Part shown: positions 24,624 through 39,600 of the stretch, in pieces
Layout: every line of letters begins with the position of its first letter
Numbering within the stretch: the first letter of the stretch is position 1
Assembly: GCA_021229015.1 (NCBI GenBank)
Contig: CM037783.1
Span: forward strand, 5,713,324 to 5,777,323
Direction: 5' to 3'
Source: Solen grandis
Lineage: Eukaryota > Mollusca > Bivalvia > Adapedonta > Solenidae
Length of the DNA: 64,000 nt
Program-made: the position numbers and the translations under genes
Notes under the pieces: model-generated
Told to the model about the DNA's origin: nothing
The model's input: only the letters and a program-made list of their open reading frames with translations
Databases searched by the model: none

Positions 24624-27600
24624 TTCCTTGTCAATTTCCATAGTCTGATAGAAACTCATTCTCAGACACAAAATAGAAATTCAGTTTTAGTGATTTCCTA
24701 TTTTTTGGAGATCATTCTGTATTGCAAGTTCTTGCCACTAATTTTTTTAACAAGTTTTGCCTTTGATTTTATTTACTTAAAGCAATTTAATCAAAACCTT
24801 AGATATCTTTGAATGCAGTTTAAAACTCATCTAGATGACAAACAGAATATTGTCATGTCTCATGCATATTTTTATCATCTTTCAAGACAGTTCTGACTAC
24901 AAGAACCTCATTTTGTGTATGAATTCAGTGTAGGTGTAGAGAGAACTGAGTGGTTTCAGGTTTCACTGCCAGCATCCTCCGATCATAAATTCACCTCAAC
25001 TGTCAGGAAAAATCAATTTGTAACAAGGGAAGGACATGAAGCTGCCATAACATCATAAATATCTCCTTACCCAACCGGTATTCATATGCCAGGGAATTTA
25101 TAAAGGCAATACTCTAATAAACAGCGATGGAACATCTGACTGCAATTTATAGAATGTTATATTGACAACACTGCACCTGATACTACAGACAGAATTCAAA
25201 TCAAGATTTTTTTTTATGATTTTACAGAAAAAAAACATTTAATAAAATATTTTCAGGTTTTTTAACTATGATATATTTATTATATTACATTTTTTTTTTT
25301 TAATACATATTTTCTAAATTAAATTTTAAGTAAGAAAAACAAGCGCTAGTTTGAGTGAACGCCATGCCCTCCAGGGAGAGGGAGGGGAGGCTTTGGGGTC
25401 AAGGTCATTTTAAGGTCAAGGTCACCTAGTAGGTGCATGCAACTGTGAATTTGGAGGTTGTAGGTGGAAGGACTTCTGTATTATGGTCAAGATTAAAGTT
25501 TTGTGGCAAACAAAGAGACAGACAGACAAACAAAGAGACAGACAGACAAACAAAGAGACAGACAGACAAACAAAGAGACAGACAGACAAACAAAGAGACA
25601 GACAGACAAACAAAGAGACAGACAGACAAACAAAGAGACAGACAGACAAACAAAGAGACATATCAAAAACAATATGCCCCCTGATTTATCAATGCTGGGG
25701 CATAAGAGAAACAAGCTATGTTCGAATAAGCCCAACCCCCCACCCCCAATGGGGGCCTTGCACCTTGGGGTCAAGGTCATCTGAAGGTCACCTGGCTGAT
25801 ACAGCTCATCAAGGCGCATGCACCTGTGATGTTTGGAGTCTGTAGATGGAAGGACTTCCGTGTTATGCTCAAGGTTAAAATTTTGTGACAAAGAAATGGA
25901 CCAAAAACAATATGCCCCAACCTAAGGATCCAGGGACATAAAAAAACAAGGAAATTTGTCTCTGTGCCATTGATTCCCCCTCCTCCCATCAGATTCCATG
26001 CATGTTGATCAGAACATTATATAAGTTTACTTGAAGTACATTTTAACTAAGTCACAGCCATAACATTGTACATATATGTATAGCAATTTTTATGAAGATT
26101 TGAAGTCATCTTCACAGAAAAATATCTTAAATCCCAGTGGGTCAAAATGCATCTATATGAGGTATAGTCATTCTATTACACGTCATGTGTGGTTAAAACA
26201 AAAGAGATGGAGACAGTAAGGCAGCATTATCAGAACAAGAATTAATGACGGTCCATTAATCTTTTCCTTCTCAGCAAATTGTAAGCTAAATTGTGTGTGT
26301 GTGTGTGTGTGTGTGAATAAGGTTTTTATCACTATAAAAATATACAAATACCAACCCAGATATCAAATTTTCCTGGGAAGAATCTTTCTGGAATTCTCAC
26401 AGCGTAGATAAATGCTCCCACTATATAGAGGACAGCCATGAGGGACAGCCAGCCGAGGGAGGCTTTGTTGACCGCATGCCAGAATCCATCCGTGATTACG
26501 AAGTGAAGTGCAGGGATCACGCCACTAAGACCCAGTGACACGAACACACCTGTGGCATAATGACAAATATTTTAATCATTCCTTTCACAAGTATTTGTAT
26601 TTTTAACAAATTTTTATACTACCAATAAACAAAATAACATAAAATGCAAGTATAAAAGTTAAAGCTATCGAACCTTAATCTTTAATGAATAAAGACAATC
26701 AGGTACAAAAAACACCCCCTTGTCAAATGAATCGTGCTACAACAGTTCGCGAAGTTGAAAACGTGTTTAGTCGGAAGAGATCTGACCACAGACATATGCA
26801 GCACTGATGTGAATCGTAGCGAAATCACGTTTTTTATCGTGGCAAAAAAACAGCTGAATGAGATTTGAATGAGATTTCGCTGAGACGCTTTACATCTTGC
26901 AGACACTCATCAGACAGATGCTTTAAAATATCATGCCGTTATAAAAGAGATATGTGATCAAATCAAAGACATGCATACATTTAGTTTCCTTCATGCATCT
27001 ATATTCTTGTCTTTCTTTATCATAATTATGTTTGTTATTCATTTTTTTTATCGTCAGTCCATAACTTTTTATTCGTTAACAAATTAAGTTTTAAAGAAAA
27101 TATTTTCTTTGAGAATGACAAACAGTCAGAATCACATGTGCGTTTTTTCCTATACCCTACAAAGAAATAACCATAAAATCGAAATGATTTTAATTATTTT
27201 GTAACAACAAAACCTACCAATATCATACTTTTTGCACAACATTATCTTGAAAGAACCTTGCCAATCTGAAACGCGTTATTTATAACTTGTGTCATTATTA
27301 ACTACTTGCTCGAAAACCAGACCGTTATGTAAGCGTCAGTTCACATCTTGAAGTGATTGGCTATTGCCCCAAAGTTGACAATATGTCACACCCAGGGCCA
27401 TAAATCATTCCCATCAGTTCGTCACCTCTCCGACACTCACACCACATCAACTAACCCTGGTAACCCTTTCATTTACCCCCTGATTGTTCCCAAACAGAAT
27501 ATTACATAATCATACCAAACAAGAAATATATATAATTTGAAAACATGGTCTCTGTGGAAACCCAACGCAGATACAGGATTTTAACAGAAAAAAGAGGGAT

Positions 27601-30600
27601 TTGGATTTAAAGGCATGTAAAAGGTTTACTAAGGTAAGTCATATTTTTGACATGACCAGGAGACTGCTGTCAATATTATCATATATTGTTTCAGAGATGT
27701 TAATACCTAGATTAATGTAGTTTCGTGATTGTTTTTAGAATACATCCTGTATTAAATTTCTTTCATAATGGCCTCATCCAAAATATTAGTACTCACTACA
27801 TTTAGCGACCAGTTTTATTAAGTCTTAAGTATTAAGTTTGAATATATCTATGCACAATAATATTTTTAGCTAAAGCACTGAAAAAAGTAAAAAGTGTAAG
27901 AAAAATGCCTCAAATGATGAAATGAAGGTATCTCAATGAGGTACTTATGTAAATATTCACAGAACAAAGAGGGTGAGGTTTGATTTACGAAAAGCCCTTG
28001 TAGATTATATAATTATATGAATTGACTTTTAAACTGATTAAACATAGAAAATCATTATTTACTCATATTTTTAGCTTAAACAATGCATAAAAGTTAAAAG
28101 AATGGAAAATTAACTATAATAAAATTGTGATGATATTAACAAAAGTTTTTATCACATCTTACAGAATTAAAGAGGGTGAGGTTTTATCAGCTTTGTAGAC
28201 TATATATGAGGTGACTTTTAAACTGATTAAACAACAAAATCATTGTTTACAATTATATTTTTAGCTTAAACAATGCATAAAAGTTAAAGGAATGGAAAAT
28301 TAACTATAATTGTGTTGAGATTAACAAAAAAGTTTTAAGCATTTTAGCCATTTGTGTATGATTATCCTTTTAAGAGAGAAACAAAATACAAATGTAGGCT
28401 AATGGTAAGCAGATTCTACATTAACAAACACTGTTCATGTCAACAACGTGATAAAAAATAATGTCAGGACCGAACTAAAAACACTTTATATCTTGATTTA
28501 GGCTGATTAATTATTTTTTTTTTTTTTTTTTACATCAAAACTCACTCTCGGCAATATTGCAAATGGCGACTATTTCAAGTTTTACACATCTCACATTATC
28601 TCGTGGTCACATGACGTTCCAACATGCTTTATCTATGGTGAATATGTCTATGATCTGACTGACTGAATTTCTCCCATGTAAAACTATAGAAAATTAAAGC
28701 AAATATCAGTGTTGAATTGTATGGACAGATACTGATGAAAGAAACAAATATACCTGAAATGACCACTTGTGCTGACTTGAAATCCATTGTTTTGAGAAGA
28801 TTTTGTGACTAATTCGAAAACAAAACTGCACCAGCAATATATGTCACCGAGACACTCGATAGAAACTGTAGAGAATCAGTAGTTTAAATGTAGCTGATCA
28901 TCAGTCAAGGTCAAGTTGGATGAATTTTTAAAAAGGCAGAAAAAAGGCTGAATAAGATGAAAAATGAAATAACAAGTATTCATTTTTGGTTTATTTGTTT
29001 CTTTTATCAGTATCTGTCCATCCAATTCAATGCTGATATTGTAGCTTTAGTTTTTCTTTAGTTTTACACGGGAGAGATTGGCGAGATTCTGTCGGTCAGA
29101 TCTCTTCCGACCAAACAAGTTTTGTGAACTGGTGAAGTGCTTTTTGCAAGGGGGTGTTTTTTGTACCTGAATGTCTTTATTCATCCCTTCCACACACAAT
29201 AATACCAATTTAATGAAAATCTACCAAATTTCTAGGAAGTTACGGCAATTGAGAAGACATGATGTACATTTTCAGTGGAAGAAGTTACCTACCTTCTTAT
29301 TATATATAATTTTCTTTAATGGGAAGCAACGTACCGGGTACCTTTGATTTCAGGTACCCACAATTTTTGGAGGTCACAATAGCAGCACAACCATTTTTAA
29401 AGGGCTGTTTCACGAGTACAGGAAGACTGTTGTACTTATCATCAAAATTCATTAATTTGAACTACACTAAATATTTTTTATGAATTTTATTAATTTTAAT
29501 TTCTTTTCACTGTTTAAAGAGTATTTTATATTTTAGTTTTTTATTAAAAAATAAAACAGTTACCAAGGAAATACTAACATAGCATTAAAACAAGTACTGT
29601 CACTTATCTTTTTTTTTTATATATATTTTTGTATTTAGCACATATCTTCACATAAAATATGTGACAATCAGAAAATTCAATGAAGGAAAGAAAAACTGTC
29701 TTAAATGTCCCTCATGTTGAAAAATTGTTTCAATACAATTCAATATCATGCAGTATATAGTTAAGGGCTCCATTGTCAGTGGTTAAGAGGTCTGTGAACA
29801 GCCCCGGATAAGACGGGAAAATGCCATTACTGTACTGTACTCCCTGGTTTGAACCAGTACATATTGCTCTGAAAGTTCTCAACACATATTTCCCAAATTG
29901 AACAAAAAACTGCCAACAAAATTAAGCCTGTTACATATTTAACGATCCCTTCTTTTCTTGTGCTGACACTTATAAGACTTCTATGATGATAATGACAAAC
30001 TGTGCAGTACAATCAATGTGACAGACAACTTGATTGCCTCGCATGTTATATGATACCAGAAAGAAAAAAACAAACAAGAGGGCCATGATGGCCCTGAAAC
30101 GCTCACCTGAGTACCATTGCTACAACTGATTACAAGGTTTTTAAACAGACAAGAATTCTGATATAACTCAATCTTAAACATTTTAGCCCTGACAATACTA
30201 CACACCAAATATATAAGCACTGGGCCTTATGGTTTCAGAGGAGAAGACTTAGTGCGGGGTCATTTATCTCCAAAGGGCCACCATTTTGAAACCAAAAAAA
30301 GGTTGGTAAAGATTTTTTTTAAAGATTTTCCTATATAACTCTATGTAAAACAAGTGACCCCTGGTGCGGGGGCATTTATCACCATAAGGTCATGATTTGT
30401 ACAATCTTGGTAATGAACCATTAGATGATGCTACATATGAAATATCTAAGCTCTAGACCTTATGGATTCATAGAAGAAGATTTTTAAAGATTTTCCTATA
30501 TAACTCTATGTAAAACAAGTGACCCCTGGTACGGGAGCATTTATCACCGTAGGGCTATGATTTGTACAATCTTGGTAATGGCCCATAAGATGATGCTACA

Positions 30601-33600
30601 TACCAAATATCTAAGCTCTAGGCCTTGCAGTTTTGCAGGAGAAGATTTTCAAAGTTTGCATTTTTAAAATCTATTTTTAGCTCCTGTGACCTACTTTTTT
30701 AACCAATCTGAATAATTTGTACAACTTTGATAGAGGGCATCATAAGGAAGATTCCTGTGAAGTTTGGTCAAAATCCCTTTAGCGGTTCATGAGGAGATGT
30801 TGTTTAAAGCAAATTGTTGACGACGGACGCACGGATGACGTACAAAAGGCGATCACAAAAGCTCACCATGAGCACGTTGTGCTCAGGTGAGCTAAAAAAA
30901 GAACAGAGAATGTTTTAGCTATAAAATAAACACAAAGAAAGGATACTTTTGGGTGTGTCATGAAATAAAGTTCTGGTTCAATATTTATTAATAATAGAAT
31001 ATTTTCTCACTCCAGTTATCACATTTAAGGGAGATTACTCTTGCCTCAAAAAATGACATTTTAGTGCACCAATTATGTCCCCTGTATGCCCTTGTCTACA
31101 TGTTTTGTGCTGATCTTCACTCTTTCGAAATTGATGTAATTTGTAACTGACAGACTTTAAGCCACATTTGATTGTTTCTGTTTAGAAACAAAATTTTTAT
31201 GTATAGCCTCGACTTGGAATTAATGCTGAATTATGAATATTGACACTGTTTTTAACCCTTTCCCTCATAGAGGACACCATGAAAAGACCTATGCGAACAG
31301 CATAAAACCAGATCAGGTTTTATGCTGTTCGCTGCTCCTCAGTGGTCTGGAAATGAGGACTTTATAATTAAATTTGGTAAGGTTTAACTGTGGTTTTCTG
31401 CAGATCAGGCTTTATGTGGTACCTATTGCGTGCGTCAAAATGAGTCTATATGAGGGAAAGGGTTAACCAATCCTAATGCATATCTCCATTTCCCTTGTGT
31501 TTTGGAAATCAGTAACAGTACTTAAAAACTCAATCTAGATAGGTGCAGTTAAAGGGCCTGGCTATAAAACAATGACAATGGGTTGATTTGTTTTTAAAAA
31601 CAGTTTTAACATGAGTGTTCTCTGGAACACGTGTCACCTGCTGAAGCATGACAGAAAAAGTGTGACAGACGGATGTATGGTCGGCCTGTCAGATGACAGA
31701 AAAGTGATACTTATCTGTCACCTCTCTGCCTGCAGCAGATGACAGAAAAAGTACCATAAAGCAGGTTATTTCTGCAGGTGTAATATTCTGGGTTTTTGCC
31801 ATATATTTTTCTACGGATTATTTTACTGCGATTTCTGACCCAGGAAGAATTTATTTCTGCGTCTGCTTACCTTACTTTTTAAAGCAAACAAATTAAAATC
31901 TCTATCTAATTCTTAGTATTAAACCAAAGGGAGATCACTATATATTACATCTTACGTACTTTACCGTTAACCATACCGTACAAAATTTAACATCTGCCTT
32001 TGTATACAATAGTAACAGACATGAGTCATCCATTACTTGTCTATTTAATCCGTTTATTTAAAAATTTGCAAATGCAACTTTAGATTCTTCATTTTAATTT
32101 ATTTTGAGAGCAATTCACAGAGCAAGCCATTGGTATATGTATATGCAAAATTTAGCACATTTTGCATTGTTTGGCATGTAATTAAGAACCTGAGGCGGAG
32201 AAAATCTCCCGGTCTCCAAGTGAACCTGGAAGGTGACACGTTGTGTGCCATTGATAAGGGAGGATAACAATGAAAGGTGGTCAAACTGTCATAATTTTAC
32301 TCTTCATCCTTTTAATACATTTCCTGTAATTACGAACCATTCAACAATTTAGTGAAAACTACAGACTGATTCTTTTGTTTTAATGCTAGCAGTAACAGAC
32401 TCTTTTGATACTAGAAATTCAGTCTTGGCGTATTACATGTAAATCAGTATCTAATATTTTTTGAAGGGATCTAAAGAGTTTTATCCTGCCAATATTTTTC
32501 TACTGTAATTTAATTTCCATGAATTTTGTTTCTACGGATTTGTATTCATCCCCAGAATAGTAGAAATAAATAACCCACAGAAATAACCCGCTATACGGTA
32601 TTTCAAAATCATTATGGTACTGGTGATCTGATTCTCTTTGTAAAAACATTTCTGGGCCTACTACTTCACTGTAATTCTAGTATGGTCGAATAACAAGCCC
32701 AGTAAGCTAGGGAGAAACATAGAATATTCTTTAATGAAATTCATATCAAAAAGCACACACAGAAAAGAACAACAAAAAAACCAAATGACTCACCTGCACG
32801 AAGAGCCCTAAACCTAGGTTCACTAAACTTATCCCAGAGAGAGACTACGATGCAGAACGTGCCCAGTGAGAAGATGAGGACAAGGTAGATGATCTTGACT
32901 CCTAGGCGGCAGTAGAAACTGTAGTACAACCACGGGACGAAAGAACCCATTGTAAGGAACGCTATACCACAGTAATCCAACCTGGAAATTGACCAAACAG
33001 GTCCAGTGAAATACAAATATGGCCACTGGACTGGGTAGGTGGTAGTCCAGTAATGGATTTACAGATTTATGACTTGATGAACATTAATTTACTGAACTCT
33101 AAATGGTTTATGAATCAATGGATTTTTCTTTGCCATGCATGATCAGAGCTAACATTTTGCATGAGCAAACAGAGATTTAGGCTCCTGAAATAAGCTGTCT
33201 GATCTGGATTTGCTCTGTTTGCCAATGCATCTATATGAGGTAAACGGATAAATAATAAAACCTATATGGGAAATCAATTGGCCCTGACAGCAGTAGTTCA
33301 TAATGGTTTGTATCTATTATGTGCCCACAAGCCTAAAACCAGTAAAAATGCTTTTTGAGCTTGTTAAAATTTCCAACTTTAAATAGACATATTGCAAATA
33401 ATAGACTATTGAATTCAAATTTTGTAACAATATAGAAATAAATCTGGCTCGAATTCTACCAACAATACATAATGCTAAGTAATACTTAAATTCTTAAACT
33501 AGTTAGATACACATTCCACCATTACTTTTTTATGAAATATTCAAGTACACAACTAAGTTGAAATGAATTATAACCTTAATAATTAACAATAACTGATAAG

Positions 33601-36600
33601 AAATTAACCATTTGGGTATTTTAATTAGAGAAACAAGACTAATGAAATTCACCCTTAAATATTTAAGTTTTACTATGCGCTAAGAATTGTTGGTGAATCC
33701 TACCCTGTTAATTTATGCATATGAAAACTTTCTTTCTATGATGTTTGTTTGTTTGTTTATTGCTTTTAATGTCCCATTGACTTGGAAACTGTTTACTTGA
33801 GACAGATATAGAGCTTCCACACTGCAGGAACATGCTTTAGATGTGTGGCATGATACCACACCAAGTCACATTAACCTGACACAGGGCAAACCAGTCCTGT
33901 AATTACCCTCATATATTCTTACAAGGTTTAGTGGAACTAAGGTAACTATACAAGGGATAGGAAGTACATGTGACAATAACCACTTGGCCACAGTGGTCCC
34001 ATTTTACACAAAAGAACACATGGCTTTGTGAGCAGTTAAAACTCATCTATCTCATTGGAAACAAAGTTACAATTTATACTAATAAATCTAATCCCTCTAG
34101 AATGTTCCTGGGATGGATCAGTACTTTGCACCTGGGGAGGTCATGAAAACTCTATGCAGTTGGCCTTGCTAGGAATGGGAAATTATTCGTTATCAGTACT
34201 GAAAAATTAACGGAAAAGTCCATACTTCACTGTTCATAACTGACAGGTTGAATGTTTTATACAATTTCACTACATTACAAAATGGGATTTTCAACCCTCT
34301 CCAATTTCCCAACATAAGCAATGTAACAAATTTTAATCAAAGCCAAAAAAAAAAGAAAAAAAAAAAAAGAAATTTAAATGCACTATGACAGCTTTTTCAT
34401 TTTCAAACATGTCAGGAAACAAAGAGGCAGACATGTATTTTACCTGAAATCAATATTCTAGTTTTTCTGCAGTTATACAAATTTTGACAGGCTTATCTAA
34501 GAATACTTGCTATTAAATGACAGTTTGAAAGCCGCAACTCTATTTTTCAATTGCAATATAATGTATCATGGGCAGATGGCCTTTATTTACAAGTCATTTT
34601 GTATCATTTATCTCAATGATTTTAATAACACAGGACTCTGTAACTTAAAAGGCGAGAAAAACAAATCACTGGTGTTGCACACAACACATAAGTCCCCAAC
34701 TGGTAAGGTGCATAATTTTTCCGTTACAATAGCAACCAGAATTTTGGTCAATGAAAAAAAAAGTGACCAGCAGAATCTCCATACTGCCATCTCTACATAT
34801 ACCAAGTATAATTCATAATCTTAAACGGTTCTTAAGTTATCGTGGGATCCAGATTTCTGGATGGACAAAAGGACAGATGGAGGGCAAACCTATAGTCCCC
34901 TCTAGTGTAAACACCTGTAGAGGACTAACAAGCAGAATGTACAATTGAATGATAACCTGTAAACACACTATTCAGCCAATTGCAATTCAAATGTGGACAA
35001 CAATTTAACCTGACCTTAAGCACTAAACCTTTGAACCCAAAATTGCCTTACCTCATGAATATTCAATCATGTACAAAGTTATGACTAGATGAATACTAGT
35101 ATTAACTGACTGAACTTTAACCCTTTCCATCATAGGACACCATGAAGAAACCTATGTGAACCGCATAAAACCAGATCAGCCTGCGAGTAACTCGCAGGCT
35201 GATCAGGTTTTATGCTGTTCGCTGCTCCTCAGTGGTCTGGAAATGAAGATTTTTGTAAATAAATTTTGTAGATTTAACTGTGGTTTTCTGCAGATCAGGC
35301 TTTATGTGATACCTATTGAGGGCGTCAAAATGAGTATATATGAGGGAAAGGGTTAAATGATTTATGAAACAATGGATATTTCTTTGCTATACAGACTAGA
35401 ATCTGAGCTTCAGCACCCTGATCAGACAACTCCTTTCTAATCTGAGTCTGCTCTGCTTGCTAATGTTTAACAATAGTCTATAAGAAGTAAAGAGTTAATG
35501 TTCAGCTTCTTATTTGACTATTAGCAATTCTAAGACAAAAAAAAACAACTCATGATGTAATTTTACAAATTTAAAATAGTATTCTTGTGGCTTTTCCTTC
35601 TAAAATAATGAAATGCATTGAAATGGTCACCTTCCTTTGTGTATTTTTGTGCAAATGAAAACTTAGTTGACTCTACCTGTGGCCAAATTTTAAGTCCAAA
35701 ATGCAAAAAAAGGAAAACCTATTTCAAATCTGCCAAAACTTGCAAAACAGGAAATGGAGATAAATTAATCAATCCAAATTGAAAAATGCTTATTTACTGC
35801 AGCATGGTACTTAGTAAATAGACTTAGTTTTGGGTCACAATATTGTGACCATGTGTGCCAGAAATCAGTATAAGCAACATGCCAACAAGGCCTCTTTTTT
35901 CCACATGAAGGGGAATGGACCATAATACCACATCTTTAGGAGAAAAAAAATCCATTTTCTTTACAATAGGAAAAAAGGGAAACTGAGGTAAACAGCAAAT
36001 TTAGGGAAAACTGCAAGAATACAAAGAATTATTCAGTGGGGAAAAAAAGGCATGAACGACCCTTGATGAAGAAGGAATGTAAAAGCCCTTGCAACATTGT
36101 ATTAGTCTCAAGTATTGATGTTAACAGGATTCCTACAGAGTGTCATATTTTTCATATCATGCTAAAGCATAAACAGAGAAACATATAGGCACCTATACTT
36201 ACTTGTTGAACAGTTTGCCAATCCTCTGGGAGTGATTGAAGACTGTGTGAAAAACCCAGGAGAATCCTAGGCACAGGATTGCCCCGATAAAAAATGCGGA
36301 GAACACGGCTTTCTCTTGCCATTGTATTTCTACAGATGGTCGTGTTAGGAAATATGCAGAAATTCCAATAAACGCAATCATACCTGTAACATAAGGGTTT
36401 GGCAATGTGGAGGCAGCAAATTGCAATATATCAATATAGTGACCCTACATTAATATGTTATTAATTTAATAAAGAATGCAAACATTATTCTTAAGTTTAC
36501 AGAAACTTTTTGACAACTTCTTTTCTTCACCAGTAATACAGTACTATTCGACCATACTGTATTATAACAAGAGTTTCAATAAGTCCCATGTTCTATGATA

Positions 36601-39600
36601 TCACAATGAGACATTAAATTATGATTTTCATACTCACACTCAAATCATGACTATTCTTTTCAATAAGGATTTGAGTATGATACTCAAAGTGGAGCCTGAG
36701 ATTGTACAAATGTATTTTTGAGAACATGGGGTCTTCTTTTTCTGATGATTGGGAAGGGTCCTTAATATGATAGTATGGAGAGTAAAAACACTTTTTCTCA
36801 TATTTGGGGAAAGAAAAATCAATTTTGAGACTCTGTGTGAATTTTAAAGAAAGACCCCTATGAGCCATTAAAGCACGAAAAAAAGCCATGGCCATTATAG
36901 GGCCCTCAAAACCTTGGTCCCCATATCATTAAAATAAATTATGTTTTAGTTAATTTATACTGTTAAAGTGTTATCCAAGATTACACTACTCTAAGTTTCT
37001 ACCCCAGGTCAGGTAGAAAATCACCGGTACCTGGGTACAAAATTATTACCTATTACCAGAAGTCTGCCTTATCTATTAATAAGATACCTCATGCACTTCT
37101 TTTTTTATAACATATATTTACATCAATAACGATACTCTTTCATATAATTCTACACTATGTGTAGAAATTATCTTCATGTGCATAAGACATATTTTTGGTG
37201 AACAAAATCCATATCATTAAGGGCTTAGTAAAATGTGTTGAAAGTTAATGACTAAAAATAAATGGTAAGTTATTACAGATGGTTAAATGCCATTACACAT
37301 CAATCAATCATTTAATTTATTATGCAAAGACTTCATATGCACACTACATCATACTATTACCTGCAGGTGAAAATAAAGGACATGTTTCAGCCCTATTTAC
37401 TCTCTCATATTTGGAAAGTAATAATTTTAAGAATTTTACATTCCTGAGTCTACAACAATTACATCACCCAAAACGGCTTCCAAATCAAATAATATATTGC
37501 TGTATAACAGAACAGCTCATTGAATAATCATTACAAGGAATTAGTATACATAAGTACTTTTTTTTCTTATGTAACCTACCAGAGTAAGCCAAAAACATAA
37601 GACAGTCCTCAATATTTTCAAGTTTAAGACAGTTATCATCTTATCAGGTCTCTGTCTTTATATCCATTCCAGTGTAATACTGTGTGCAAGGGTGCACATG
37701 TATTATTGAATTTAATTGCTAGCTTCAGTTATCAGTTATATGCATGTCCTTGTTATAGAAAAATAAAATGAAATCTAATTTGTCCTGTTTGATGTCTAAA
37801 GTCTTACAATGCAGATGTATAAAATTAGGAGAGTAAAGGCTTCCAGAGCCCCAGATAATTGTCTAAATAGTCTAAAACAATTACTCCTTATTGAAACCAA
37901 TTGTTGTGACTACTCCTGAGAATTTGATTATTGCTCAGAATCACTGGCAGATGTGATGGTACCTGTCAGCAAACAAGAGGATGCTTTTGTTTTTTGAATT
38001 CTTTGTTAAAACACTTCTTCATAAATAGGACTATACATCCAGGTAACCACATTATAACAGTTATGTACAGGCAGATGTTTCACATTATATTTCCCAAAAA
38101 CCTGTGACACTGTGAATGTCCAAACACTAAGACCAATTATGACCCACATGTGTGATAAATGATAGTTGCTAAGTCAGCTGACAACAGTCTCGCTATAGAA
38201 CAAAGACCCATTTTGATTCAAGCATTCAGGGGGTCACTTTTAATAGTCTCATCATATAGGTAGAAACTAGATGCAGATAGGGGAATTTTAAGGTCGGATG
38301 AGATCGTTGCTAAAACAGTCTCGACAGTATCATGCGCTGTCACAAAAATTGCTATTTGCTCCCAAACTAAAGAAAATTATGCTTTTAATCTCCAAAATAT
38401 GGTAATGAGACCCATTCCCCGTCAAAAAAGGTCTGTACCTCAACATAATAAAGCCAAATAGCTATCACTAAATGTAAAGAATACCTCTGGTACACTACCT
38501 TGATTATGAAGTAAGAAAAAATATTGAACTTACTGTTACAGTAAGCTACATGATGGGATGAAACATGGGTATGACTGCTACAGGGCTTTTTATCCCTACA
38601 TATCCACCTCTGGTAAATGGTACCATTCCCAATAGCAAATCCACTAAACAATTCCCAATCTGCCAGAAAAATTCCAAATTTCGTGATGCAGAATTAAATC
38701 ACTGGAGGAAGTGTATTCCTAACTTTCGATTTTTTCCCAGGTGAAAAAGGTTTTGAACAGTTACTGAGCACAGACTTCAAAGAAATGACATTAAAGAAAA
38801 TTAAGAAATGCCGCTGTGACCTACAAGACAAAAGTGGGACAATATATAGGCCAGCTTTGAAATTCCATATCCAAAAAAAGAAAAGAATGAACAACATACA
38901 ACAAGCACCTGACAGAACTTCAAAGAAACAGCACAGGAAGATTAAAATTCTCAATTAAACCAAAATCGTACTTATTTTCCCAATTTCAACCAACGGTACC
39001 ATTCCAAAAATGGTGAGAAAAAGCCCTGTCAGCTATATATTATAAAGCCTAACTTCAACTAATAAAGTGGTAGTATACCTAATAAATATATATTTACCTA
39101 ATAAATGGGTCCATATATTGCCTGTTTCAGTGTGTATACGAAATATAGACTTGAAACAGGCCAGGAAAGAGTTGGTCGGTAGCCTGTGACCCTTGTGTAG
39201 GAAATCGTTGTCTCGTAGCCAGTTTGGAAGTGAGTTATGATGCACTACACGCCAACCAGCCTCCCAAACTTTCTTTACAAATTCTTCAGCTTGCTCTGCA
39301 GCTCGACATGGAGCGGTGAAAAAGTCACCAACTCGAGAGTGTATCTCATCATCATCTTCATCATCATCATCATCGTCTACAATTGCATTGTTTGGATCCA
39401 GTTTACTCCTCTATAATAAAAATGAAAAACACATTTTCTTTAAATCTTTATGTGTGGCTAACATGTAAATTTGATTGAACTGTGTTCATCTTTGCCATCA
39501 ACACCTTAAGTATAGGGCAAAGCATTATGTGTCTTTATTTTGTCAACCATAAGTGTCCATCTAGATATCCTAGTATATTTAACATGCGCCATTTTTTTTT

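Larger units (their letters stand above)
26685..29187. mobile_element. Composite element with ~100-bp inverted ends, AdipoR intron 4
   Basis: ATGAATAAAGACAATCAGGT at 26685 and the inverse of it at 29185 (ACCTGAATGTCTTTATTCAT) open matching arms that include ACAAAAAACACCCCCTTG and GTCGGAAGAGATCTGAC. A second inverted pair lies at 28655-28765 and 28970-29100 (GGACAGATACTGATGAAAGA and its inverse). No ORF. Confidence 0.5.

Noticed and set aside
25503..25660. CRISPR-like array (regular direct repeats)
   Set aside because: No unique spacers; the units are contiguous, and the genome is eukaryotic.
25422..25891. Seven overlapping frames with LSVCLFVC or KETDRQTN repeats
   Set aside because: Artefacts of the 20-bp minisatellite, open in several frames on both strands.
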